From contig VZSF01008734.1 in assembly GCA_013398295.1 (NCBI GenBank), forward strand, positions 62,001 to 126,000: DNA of 64,000 nt. Direction: 5' to 3'. The stretch is from Chionis minor. Lineage: Eukaryota; Chordata; Aves; Charadriiformes; Chionididae. This document shows, piece after piece, positions 12,501-23,551 of the stretch. The notes below the pieces were generated by a model. That model ran no database searches, was not told the origin of the DNA, and saw nothing but the letters and a program-made list of their open reading frames with translations. Position numbers and translations under genes: made by a program. Every line of letters begins with the position of its first letter. Position 1 is the stretch's first letter.

Positions 12501-13400
12501 GATGCAAGAGAAAAAACAAATTCAGGTAATAACACGCGACAGGTGTATTTTCATATCATAGGGCAGTTCATTCTGTGTGAAAAACAAGTCAAACCAGAAG
12601 ACTCAGTCACAAGTTAATTATGAAGTACCACGTTTACAAAAGCTGTTTTGCTCCCCTATAAAAGCAAACATGAAAAAAAAAAAAAGGTGTTCAAGTAAAC
12701 AGCTTAATTAAGGCATTTTTGAAATTTAGATATAATACTGCAGCCTTCCCCAGAAAGCCATGAGTCTGACATGGCAAAGAAAATGGAAACACAGCATATC
12801 AGTTCAGTAATTAAGGCTCCAGTTATACACTAGCTCATTAGTTCTGCCTGTGTTCCTCATGCTTAAGATTTTAGTTTGTGTGAGGAGGTATCAGCTCCAT
12901 TATAGATAACACATACAGCCCATGTCTCATAAACCAGTTCCCTCTAGAGACAGATGGGAAGTTTGTGTCAGGAGCTTCTAACACTTCTAATACATCAAGC
13001 CTGTGGTGCTCTTAATTGGGTTTTTTGCATTCTAACTCAAAGAAGAATGCAGACTTCGCAATACTATAAGGACCCACTAGAGACAGAGGTAACAGCGTTT
13101 CTAAGTGATTTCTCTCTAAATGACTTCAGGAGGCATCGGGGGAAGGTTAAGTAGCTATAGGAAAATATCAGCACAAGAATAAGTTATAATATTCTTACCA
13201 TTGCTTCAGTGAATCTGGAAGCAAGAAGGTTTAAAGCCACCAGAGGAGTGGGTTTCTGGTCCAGTCTCCAAACAGGAAGAGCAGGAAACACAACTGACAC
13301 TAAGGCAAAGGAAATTAATATTGCAGACTTTTGAGAATGGGGGACCAGAACCAATAAGCCAGGCATTTGCTGGTCTTCCCTGAACCTTTCCTATAGTCAT
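9575..13400. other. Intergenic DNA, no gene seen
   Basis: AT-rich sequence without recognisable repeats or coding potential. Parts of 10460-10990 and 12100-12560 look like unique, non-repetitive sequence that could include conserved non-coding elements, but I cannot test conservation. Confidence 0.65.
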
Positions 13401-13545
13401 AGCTCCTGATAATATTGCAACCTTTATTTTTAATTCCTTTACTGCAAAGTTACAATCATGGAATGGCTTAGGTTGGAAGGGACCTTAAAGATCACCTAGT
13501 TCCAACCCCTCGCCATGGGCAGGGACACCTCCCACTAGACCTGGT
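13401..13545. repeat. Direct repeat copy A (CR1 3' end plus 50 bp flank)
   Basis: About 145 bp, from AGCTCCTGATAATATTG into the CR1 3' end, match 14470-14615 with few differences. About 50 bp of the match lie outside the CR1, so independent insertions do not explain it. Confidence 0.85.
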
Positions 13546-13783
13546 TGCTCAAAGCCCCATCCAACCTGGCCTTGAACACTTCCAGGGATGGGGCATCCAC
13601 AGCCTCCCTGGGCAACCTGTTCCAGTGCCTCACCGCCCTCAGAGTGAAAAATGTCTTCCCAGTATCTAATCTAAATCTCCCCTCTTCCAGTTTGAAGCCA
13701 TTACCCCTAATCCTATCACTACATGCCCTTGTAAAAAGTCCCTCTCCAGCTTTCCTGTAGGCCCCTTTCAGATACTGGACCAT
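13452..13783 (-). mobile_element. CR1 LINE 3' fragment
   Basis: The minus strand reads YLKGAYRKAGEGLFTRACSD, then [20 protein letters not shown], then the [19 protein letters not shown] box and a stop. The 3' UTR tail follows, near 13452. The ORF2 remnant is unbroken, but the element is 5'-truncated to about 330 bp. Confidence 0.95.
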
Positions 13784-14469
13784 GAGACAATACTCGCTGA
13801 TTCCAGAAATTCAAGGATTCACAGCCCTTCGGGGATATCAATTAAGCCCTAGTAAAAAAATCACGGGCAACCAGGGGAATGGTTTTGCTTCAGAGCCCTC
13901 CCCTCTCCCAGCACAAACCTTCTCCATTCCCTGCTGCAACACCACCTTGTGCACAGACACTTGCAGTAGCCAGAATCCTGCAGTTCGGGAGAGGTGTCTG
14001 CAAAGATCTGCCCAGGGAAGCCAGACCACTGAATTAGCCTTTAAAAGGGATGAAATCAAGAACAACTTTCATGCTAGGGCAATCCACCAGTGCAGCTAAA
14101 CAGGAGGTCCCTCACTGATGTCCTGCTCCAACTGCTGGAGTGGGCTGGGGAGCATGGGGTTACCAAGCAATGCCCTGCACTGCTCGTGGCATCTGCTAAA
14201 AAAGCTGGGCCCTTCTCATGAAAACCGTGTTGTTTAATACAAAACAGTTATCTCTCAATGTCGTGCCTCAGAGGGGAGGCTACGCAGCAAGTTAGTTGTG
14301 GAGCCTGATCTGTCTGCATGGTATATAACCAATTATTTTCATACCAAATTGCATCAGAACGCAGATTGCTTTTGTTTAGCCTCTTTGGGCTGCAACAGTG
14401 GTGATAAAATGGCAGTCCCAATCACTGGTTTAATTAAGTAGTATCACTAAGTTATCTGTGCTAGACAAG
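13784..14469. other. Intergenic DNA between the two repeat copies
   Basis: Unique-looking sequence with overlapping short open frames on both strands and no recognisable product. Confidence 0.6.
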
Positions 14470-14615
14470 AGCTCCTGATAATATTGAAACCTTTATTTTT
14501 AACTCCTTTACTGCAAAGTTAGAATTATAGAATGGTCTAGGTTGGAATGGACCTTAAAGATCATCTAGTTCCAACCTTCCAGCCATGGGCAAGGACATAT
14601 CCCGCTAGACGTGGT
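14470..14615. repeat. Direct repeat copy B (CR1 3' end plus 50 bp flank)
   Basis: This copy matches 13401-13545 at an offset of 1069-1070 bp. The match stops near CTAGAC at 14605-14610. The 7-mer GCTAGAC occurs here and again at 14460-14466, just outside the other edge. Confidence 0.85.
14520..14612 (-). mobile_element. CR1 LINE 3' UTR remnant
   Basis: The minus-strand CR1 3' UTR, read on the plus strand as ATAGAATGGTCTAGGTTGGA and GGACCTTAAAGATCATCTAG, spans only about 90 bp. It belongs to duplicated copy B. Confidence 0.88.
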
Positions 14616-16187
14616 GTGTGCTGAGAAAAAGCACCATCTGTCCTCTACTTAGGTCATCCCTTAATATCTACCAGGCTCTCATTTTCAGAAAATGCCAGAA
14701 GGGCATGCATTTTTACCAAAGTACTGTTTACTATAAGCAAATTCCCAAACATTTAGAGAAGCTTTATGCAGACCCCATTTTAAAGGCCTTTCTGTCGCAA
14801 TTATTGTATTTAAAATACTATAGCCCGAAGGAATCCAGGAAGAAGTTAGAGGCAGGTGCACATTTCCCCCCCCCACCAGGTATCACCTCCCAGTGCCCAA
14901 ATCTCAGCATTACATGGACCCGGGGTCCCTTCAGCCACATCTCCCTTCTGCAACTCCCTGGACAGGCTATGGAAACCCAGCAGCACCCTTTAGTTGCAGA
15001 TTCTTTTCTGACAGGTATTTTTACCTGCACAACCCAACCAGCTCCTCCTGCTCCCATATAGGTGACTTACGTCCTCTCAGGCATGGAGCAGGTGACAGCC
15101 TAAAGTTAGAAAGCCATGAGACTATTATCAGCTCCTTCGGCAAATCGCAGAAGTGTCATTTGATCAGGTTCAGCTCTATTTCACTCGCTCCACAGGCGCT
15201 TCAGGTAGGAAATAGCTTGCCTACCACTTTGTAAAATGACAAGTTTTATCTGCAATTTCTAACAGCTTCACATAATAGGAAAAAACATAATCAAGATTTT
15301 TGAAAAAGCAGCTTTAAAAGGAAGCACAAACAACTCTCTCCCCTGGAAAAACTGCATGGAGCTGTTTAGCTGCAACTACACCTACACCAGGAGGAAATAT
15401 TACCTCTCCCAGTTTGCCTGGTGTTTATGCCTCGGGGGGAGCAGGCTTTTCCGCGGTCATGGTGGAGAAGAGAAAAATGAAACTGTAGGTCTGCTTACAG
15501 AAGGAAACAAACTGGCAGCAATAAAACGCATTCAGCACAAGCCATGCAACCCCTTCTGCTGCTTTGCCGGCCTCCCAGAAAGTCAAAAGGTTAACTGGGA
15601 ACAGCAAGAAATTCTTCACTGTGCTAGGAGCCAGCATTTGTATCGAGACACGGCGTGGAAGTAGGGTTGGGCATGTTCAGAATAGCTAAACAACTGCTAC
15701 ATGTGGACGGTGCTGAAGCCTCGAAGGGTTTATTTGTTGGTTTCTTCTAAGGTAAGCAAGGTCACTGTCTGTCTCCAGAGAGGCAAAAAAGAGGCATCCA
15801 CATCAGTTCTTTTACAACTCCTGCAAGGCCATGGCCATACAAGCCGCTGACAGCTGAAGCGCATCTTGAGAAATCACCCTCCATTTACTGATGCCTTTTG
15901 GAACCCATTTACCTGACGAATGTCCCCCAGTTCAGCTACTTCTGTGTAATTCAGATTGGGCACAAGGGAGAAGCAAAAAGCTAGAGATGTTGCCCCCCCC
16001 AGGCATTTCAGATGAAATATGGCTTGAGACACTGAGCAGAGGGAGGAGTAGATGGCACAGTCTATTTTGACAAAGATTTAACTTGCTTTTGCGGAAGTTA
16101 ATAGCATCACCTACACAAGCGGCAACGGCGTGTTTCAGTGTGTTTCTCCAGAAGCGTTTTACACTTCACTGTTACTGATTTAGGGTG

Positions 16188-16217
16188 AAAATTTTTCTCA
16201 CCAATGAGAAAAAATTT
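16188..16217. repeat. Inverted repeat / hairpin
   Basis: AAATTTTTCTCA, a CCAA loop, then TGAGAAAAAATTT form a stem of 12 pairs with a single extra A. It is AT-rich and has no T-run following, so its role is unknown. Confidence 0.6.
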
Positions 16218-17721
16218 ATCTTTGTTTTAATTTTTTTATTATTGCTTTATTTCCGAATTTTATTTTAAATTGAGTATACATTACCTCCTTCCATCAGGCT
16301 ATGGAGTCCAAGGCACACAAATTAAATTTCAAGTATCATGTTGCTGACACTGTGGAGTCTGAATCTTGTGAGATATGACCAGAGCGAATACGAAGTATTT
16401 AGCAAGCACTATGTGAAAAAGGTCCTCAAGAATATGCTCTTCAGGACCGTCATTTTCCAACATCTCTTTCTCAAGTCATCTTGAGGCAGAGAGGAATATT
16501 TTAAAAATCTATTGATTTCAAGTATTATATTTATTGTGTCTGGTGATCTAGGATTACTCCACAGTATGAATTGGCTTTTTTAACCCAAGTTGTGATTTGC
16601 CATGTCTGTCTACAACACTTAAGCAACAGAAGAGTCAAAATTTAAAGTACGCCAACCTGAAGCTGTAGTCTCGCAGAGACATACTAGAGATGCGTTTGCA
16701 TCCCCATTGCTGTAGAAATAGCATCTCCATCTCTTCAAAATACAAACTTAGAAATCCACATTTGCATAAAGAATACAAATATTTGCAAGTGACTTTACAA
16801 AACGAGGAATGAATGGTCTTTACTCCTCAAAGGAAAAAAAAAAAGGGAGTGAGGGGGAGAGAAGAGATATTAATGTCAACTGAGGCAGCACTGAAAAATA
16901 CCCAGTGAAGGTGGCTATAGAGAGAAGTTCTGCTTAATAGTTTTTGCACAGGCACACAAAAGAATCTTTCCCTGCATACAGCTTTGAGTACCTGAAAACT
17001 AAAGTTGGATCTGGAAGTGGAGTTCGTATGCAGTTTTGAGAAAAATGGAGAACCAAAGAGGCATCAGGGAAAGGAGAAAAAACAGCCTTGAGCACTTTTT
17101 GAACAAAGAAGAGTCAGAAAGAAGGAATGGGGTGGAGGCAGGTGGGAAGTGCCAAAGATTCCATAAAAGAAAAGAAAGCCAGAGAAGATCAGAGGTTCAT
17201 CCACATGCAAGAGATGCAACTGTACCTGACTGAGGATTTTCTCTCATGCAGTGAACTGAATCACCAATAGGAAATTCACACTGTGTGTTGAAAGCAGGGA
17301 CACAGGATGGAGAGCAGAGGATGAAAAACATCTCAGTGGTTTGATGGAATAATCCACTACTTATCGTTCACACAGAGTTGCATCACAAGATTCTCATCAA
17401 AATTATCAATTACTATACTGGATTTGGAAACAAAGACCAAAAAAGGGAAGATTCCAGCAGTCTCAACAGGATCCTTTTCATCTCCAGAAAGGGCAAAGGG
17501 GCATGAGAGGAAAAACAGGCAGTTCTAAAGCAGTTACATTGCCTAGTCCCTGCAGGGCAGTCCAAGCCCTGAAGTATAGGCTCAGCTTTGTTCCAGGCTA
17601 AAGGCTATTCAGACAGACTAATAAAATTAAAGGAAAAGGAAAATTCCATAGAAAGAAAAATCTAGGGAGCTTAATGCATTCTCTTTAGGGGAAGGTTTCA
17701 TCCTATTCCAGATTTCTTGGC

Positions 17722-17734
17722 GGGGGGGGGGGGG
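17722..17734 (+). repeat. Poly(G) run of 13
   Basis: A homopolymer followed by ATCGGGTGGGTGCG, so further G-runs lie nearby and a G-quadruplex is possible on the plus strand. Confidence 0.8.
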
Positions 17735-20700
17735 ATCGGGTGGGTGCGTATTAAATCAGGGATGATAAAATTAAGGAAATTTAATGCTTGTAAGTGTGAG
17801 GGGGGGAAAGAAGTGATCTGGACTTAAACAGGCTTACTAGATTGTTCTCAGTAGGATAAAAATCTTGACTCTTCATTTAGAAATATTGACAGAATTTGCA
17901 CTGGAATGTATAAGGAAAACAGGTAAAATAAAAAAAGACAAAGGAAGCATAAATAACCCTTTCTTACCAGAGAAAGACAATTAAGCTTTCTAAAACATTT
18001 CCCTTATTCTAGGTCTCATCCATCATCTGCTTGACGCAGTACCACAATGTATTCAAATACAGAAATACCACCAATTCCAACTGGAGTAGAATATATTATA
18101 GAATTAATATTTCAGTTCTTAGTGCCATCTAAGAGGAGGGACATACAGAAACACAATGGAAGGTATAATTTGTGCATTTCACACTAAGAATTTCTCTATA
18201 GAAAAATGACTTCACCAACTGAAGTCATCCATGATGGATTTCAGTATCTCACCAGCAGCCTCACGCCCGTACGTTTGGATAGGAAGGGACCAGCTGAGTT
18301 TGAGTGCGCTAGCTGGGGAAGCCAAATACAAAGCAATTCTTGGTAAATGCTTTGAAATCAAAATAGCCTGTCATCTCCTAGCCAAAAAAAAAATGCAAGA
18401 CTGAAAAAAATCTTAAAAGCAAAAAAAAAATTTCTAAAGGTTATTTCTCAACTCAATTTTATGTTAAAATTATATAATCTTTTTAATTGACAACCAAAGT
18501 CTCTTGCCTGGTGTTTGCATGCGTCCAAAACCAAACTAATCACTGTGATCCCCACGCTGCCAGACTCATAATTCCGAAGCTCTATTTTAGCCACCTGAAC
18601 CTGACAGAATAGGCTTGTTTTGCACACTTTCTTTTCATGAAAGTTCCCTAGAGAACAAAGACCTTCAAGTCTGCTATTTGTCATGTTTTCTTGCTGCAAG
18701 ATAATCTGCTGTAGCAGTTCTGTGATTTCTGAATCAATAGGTTTTAACTGTCATCACCACAATCAGGTACACAGTTTCTTGGCCCATTTTTTGGCAGAGC
18801 TGGTGGATGTGTGTGGCCTTTTTAAAATAGCTTATGACAACACTGAAACAGTTATTTAAATTTTCAGCTTCACAGTTTTTTCTCTACACAGAATCCAGAC
18901 AACGCAAACTGACTGAAGAGCCTTGAAAAAATTATACCATTAATATGCACGTAATGGCACCGAAGATGACTCACGAAAAACCTAATTGTTCCCTTCTGCA
19001 GATTCAGTTTTCACACAGAGGGACAAACTGTGCACTTCTGGGAAAATCTGTAAGACTACCAGATGAAACATAAATAATAATTATTGTCCCACTGACCACT
19101 TTTATATGAAGAGGGCTTTTTTTCAAGTTTTCCCCCAAGAAAAATTAAGTTCCTATAGCACAGAAACGTTTTTGGATACACCCAAGTAACAGAAACGAGA
19201 CACTTCGCATTAACAGTCAGCCATTATTCCCTTTCTGGTTTTTATTATGCTCCTTACTGTATGGTAAATCAGCTCACAAGCAGCTTGAAGATAAGGGGCA
19301 GGTCATGAAAAATATTCTTAAACAAAGGATATTAACAGTTTTTAGCACATCATTTGTGTTCAACAATGGCTGATGCGTCTCAGAACCAGCTGTACCGATG
19401 AAATATGTATACCCCAAGGTAAGAAGAGTTCCCAGGTGACTCCTTAAATGCTACACCTAATATTTTCAAGCAAGGCTGCTGCTTTCTGTGGTACTTGAAT
19501 GACGATACCCTTGGCCCTTTGAAAATTTCAACAGCAAGTTGATTTCTTGAATAATCATTTTGGAGTCCGACAGGAAGCAAATAAAACCAAGTTAATACCA
19601 TACCTGATCATCGTGAGAGCACTAGCTCCATTTCTCAGTTTTGACACAGCACATGGTTCCAAAAAGACAATTCACAACTACTTTGCAGAAGCTGCAAAAC
19701 GAAAAAGGAAAAGCTTTTGGACAGACATGAGTCAACAGGATTTCTTTGGACCTTGTCACTTACCGGGCTAAAACTAGCACGCAAGATTCACCAAAAAAAT
19801 ATTGACCCAGCAGATTATTAGAAATTATTGCCAATCTTCATTTGATGATGCAGGCATCTGAAGAGGCTGGGCTACTGAAGAGGTTCAATGCAGCGTGATG
19901 CATCCCCGGCCCAGGCAGCCCATGTCCAGCAGCACTGGTCTCCTTCTAGCAGAGCAGCTCACACCAGCCAAGACCACAATCTGACCTCCTCTTCACCCAG
20001 CTGCAGGCCTTAACATCTCAAATGCCTTGTGGGAATAACAAACAGGCACTAAGCATACGATTAAGCCTTAATTCCAGATGTCAGAACTGTTCGTCGTGTT
20101 TCCCCTCCATCCTTCCTGCACTGAACTGTGACAGGTTTAAATTCTTTTCACAGTTGCTGCCTCTTGCAGACTTACTCGAATTTATTTTCATTTAGATTTC
20201 AGACTGAGATCGAACTTTAAAGGAAAGCACTTAAGCAGATGTACCATGAAAAGCAAAAGAAACCTCAAATCCAAAGCTTTAAAGCCAGCTTATAAAGATT
20301 TCAAAGACTCAGTTACTTCTATTATGGGAAAATTAAGCTCCATTTACTCCTGGCTGCAACCTAAGAGCGAAAACAAGAATTAGGAAAATTGAGAAAAATT
20401 TCATAAAGAGAAGGTTGATTACCCTAATTTGGAGGAAGGTAGCTATCCCCTTGCTTTAGAAGGAAGTTAGTCATCATGGCAACTTATCTCCAGTCATCTC
20501 TAAATCTTCCTATCACCAGAGAGAAGGCAGGAAGCTGCTGGCACACACTTCTCTTCCGAACACCAAGCTCTACCCACACTGTCATCACAGGGCCCTGAGG
20601 CACTCAATCTGCACGGCATCTGCCTATCTGCCCCATGCCAGGCTTTGGGAGAATGAGGCTGAGCAAGTGAGCGAACACACCAAGACATGGTGCTCACTAG

Positions 20701-23132
20701 AAAAAGCTAAAGCTAATCATAACTTGTCAGACAAAAAAAAACAGATGCAGCAGAATTTTTTTTAATTAGTTGAAATTCAACCAAAGCTTTTAGTTGAGTT
20801 TCCTGATTTTAAAGTTACAAGATCCAGGACAGCTCTGCCCCATTGGGATCCCCCTTGGGATCATGGATCCAAGGTCTTCCAGCACCTACAGGCACAGACC
20901 TGCCATAGGATGGAAGATGGAGAAGCTATAGCTGGAAACTGATCTGCAGCTCCCTGCTACACCAAGATTCCCCAGTACCACTAGGACATGGCGAACCTCT
21001 AAGACAATGCAGAAATCTCATCTCTGGCAACTTCACAGTCCAAATTACCAGCTCCACAGAAAGATCCTTCATAACCCCACCCTCCATGAATTCCCAGGCT
21101 TCTTACTGTACAATTGTTGGTATGAACTCCTCAAGATGAAAACCCTTGAGCCACCTGAATATCACCATCAGGGGCTGGAAATCTCAAGGCTTTCAGGTCC
21201 CACAGGCACCAGTACTGCACACCGATATAAGGGAAACATCACCATCATTTCTTTAAGTACCTTCGTCTGTCTCCAACAGATTTCTAACGAAATAGAGAAC
21301 GCCAGGTATCATGTAGCTTGGAAACAGACTACATAACAAAGAATTAAAACTATGCACAGAGTAATACTAGCAAATTAACCGAGAGGAGAATTTATTTGTA
21401 TAATACACAAACACATTTAGATGGTTCAAGACAATCCTTGTAGACAATTTTGTTTAGTGTTATATCGCCAATTTTGTGTTAATAGCTAATAACTTGGCTA
21501 TTTCTAACTCCCAAAAACCAGGAGGGGTTGCCATCAGTAGCATTCATCATCTTTACTCATACAACTCAAACCCAACCCCCTGACCAAGCAGTACTTCAGC
21601 GTTCCCTTCAGACAAGGAAACAACCCAAACTTAGTTTGGAAGATGGGGGTATATTCCTTCCTCGTTAATGCCCTGCCATGGTTCTTGTGCCCAAGATTAC
21701 AACTGTAACCACAGGACCAACCTTTGACAGCAACTTCAAGATAAGTCTTTGCCTGTGCTTACATCAGCAACCAGAATGATATGAGAATCTGACTTGTAGA
21801 GCAAGACATTTGGCGCTAAGAATCCAGCTTTCACTCTGCATTTCAAAGGGTCATACTTCAAACAAAACCTTACCTGGTCCGGTGGACTGAACACTTGCCA
21901 ATTAGCCAAGACACACAGGATGCATCCTGCAGTTTAGCTTTATCAGAGAGTAACTTCATTCATGCACTGACACCATCGTGTGATGCAAATCGAAGCGCAA
22001 AAAGCAGGGAAGACTCAGAGATTTATTTCAAAGGCATTCAACGGACCCAAGATAAAAATGGCAGTGTAGGTGCAACCTTGTTCTCCCAACAGCTTTCCAC
22101 ACCACCAGTATCCCTCATCACTGCGTAAACATGCAGCGCTGAGAGAACATCCATTCGGATAACCCTCACTCCAACTAAAGTCAGTTTAATTCTTTTTAGG
22201 CTTCAGCACCTATCCTGTTATATGCCCAAGTAAGGGACAGTCATTAAACTACACAATCCAATTTTAACTAAGCAGGCCAAGAAATTGTCGAACTGTCATC
22301 CCCTAAAAGTCTTCTCTCTCTGTTGCAACAGTGGTGAAATTTTAGTGATAGATGATGAAAATTCAGACTGGGTAAAAAAAGTTTTCCCCAGTTTGCTGGG
22401 GTTTTTTTGTTTGGTTTTTTTTTTTATTTTACTTGATAACAGAGTACCCTAAGCTTCCTCAGAGACTAGCACCACACAAGACTACCAGAGAGAATAAGCC
22501 ACATTCTCTCATCTTTTTTCTTCATCCTAAAAAGGAATCCCAGGGATATTAACTGCTTAGTGTTGCAAGTGCCTGGAGCCAAGCTCCTATACACATGCAA
22601 TAATATTGTTTTCACATGCCAATCCAATATAATCTTTGATTTATTGATGCTTACATCTTTTTTACTATAAGGAGTCACAAAACACAGAAAATATTTATAC
22701 TAAGCCAAATAATTTGGCTATCAAGGAAATACAATGGATTTTAGAATGACGGCAGAGCCCTAACATCTACAAGTATTTTCAATAACGAAAACACTCCATG
22801 AAATTCCAAGTTCATCAGTTACTACACATTTGTTATTAAAAAACCCAACTTTATCTCTGATCTACAGCCTTACCATCGATGTTATACACCTTGACTAATA
22901 ATCTAAAGTGTATCAATTTTCATTACAGGACTGTTTTTCTTTTCCTCTTCTCATGTCCAGATGTTTCAATGTAGTCTATAAGAAGAAAGAAGTACCCTCA
23001 CCCCCCAAAACCCCATGCATTTGCTTTTATATACAATTTTAACACTGGTTTTGATACCTGATATATATTTTAGTACTAATAATCAGCATTTCTCAGGCTA
23101 TTGCATTTTCCTACAGAACACCAAGTCAAAGC

Positions 23133-23138
23133 TTTATT
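23133..23138 (-). terminator. Poly(A) signal AATAAA for ATP6V1H
   Basis: A canonical hexamer on the minus strand, followed within about 12-20 nt by TTGGTGTTCTGT, which looks like the GU-rich downstream element. It is preferred over the upstream hexamer at 23233-23238, whose downstream sequence is A-rich. Confidence 0.6.
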
Positions 23139-23232
23139 AATTTGTCTGGAGACATATAGGGACTACTTGCTTTCTTGGAACAATTTTTCTATGCTAATTA
23201 TAACATGGAATGAATATCCTTTAATAACATTC

Positions 23233-23238
23233 TTTATT
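23233..23238 (-). terminator. Alternative poly(A) signal AATAAA
   Basis: A canonical hexamer about 255 nt after the ATP6V1H stop codon. No clear GU-rich element follows it, so it is either a weaker proximal site or unused. Confidence 0.35.
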
Positions 23239-23490
23239 ATGAGAATAAATACATAAACCAAATGCAATATATTAGCCACATTTCCACATATACATTCAGA
23301 ATATAACAGGAAGCTAATAGGCATAATCATCAGAACTAGTTGAACAAACAAATTTTTACTAAGCCAACAACACTGGAGGAAAGCTGGAAAGTTTATGAGC
23401 TAGTAGTGGGCAAAGAACATATGATTTCAGTGTTTCCTTGATATTAAAGACAAGTATACTGTAGTTGTAAGTATGAACTGATGGAAGTGT

Positions 23491-23551
23491 TCAACTCCGT
23501 GCGGTGGCCGTTTGAGGTTGTTCTGACTGCAACTGCTTTCCAAGGTATTCC
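23491..23551 (-). CDS. ATP6V1H: ATP6V1H terminal coding exon (about residues 464-483)
   Basis: The coding part completes the split Trp codon, reads [19 protein letters not shown] and ends at TGA (23491-23493). The acceptor is GTATTTCAG. The only change seen against human is Ala to Thr near the C-terminus. This exon lies 12.1 kb from the previous one and carries the whole 3' UTR. Confidence 0.96.

Larger units (their letters stand above)
14616..23114. other. Intergenic DNA downstream of ATP6V1H, no gene recognised
   Basis: Mostly unique AT-rich sequence. The longest non-transposon open frame of the window (147 codons at 14618-15061) lies here, but it resembles no known protein and overlaps open frames on the other strand. 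A G13 run is at 17722-17734 and a hairpin at 16188-16217. Confidence 0.65.
23115..23490 (-). other. ATP6V1H: ATP6V1H 3' UTR (probable extent)
   Basis: After the stop codon the minus strand is AU-rich and non-coding. The end is placed at the second canonical poly(A) signal, at 23133-23138, which is followed by a U/G-rich stretch. A first AATAAA at 23233-23238 could give a shorter UTR. The exact cleavage site is an inference. Confidence 0.6.

Noticed and set aside
14618..15061. 147-codon open frame on the plus strand
   Set aside because: The frame has no recognisable domain, splice context or codon pattern; open frames overlap it on the opposite strand, and its start lies at the edge of duplicated CR1 sequence. 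It is most likely chance.
15356..15664. 102-codon plus-strand open frame
   Set aside because: Also overlapped by an open frame on the other strand, and the protein-like sequence is unrecognisable. Expected by chance in 23 kb of intergenic DNA.
1..23114. Part of OPRK1, the expected neighbour
   Set aside because: No seven-helix receptor sequence is recognisable in any frame, so the neighbour is probably much further away.
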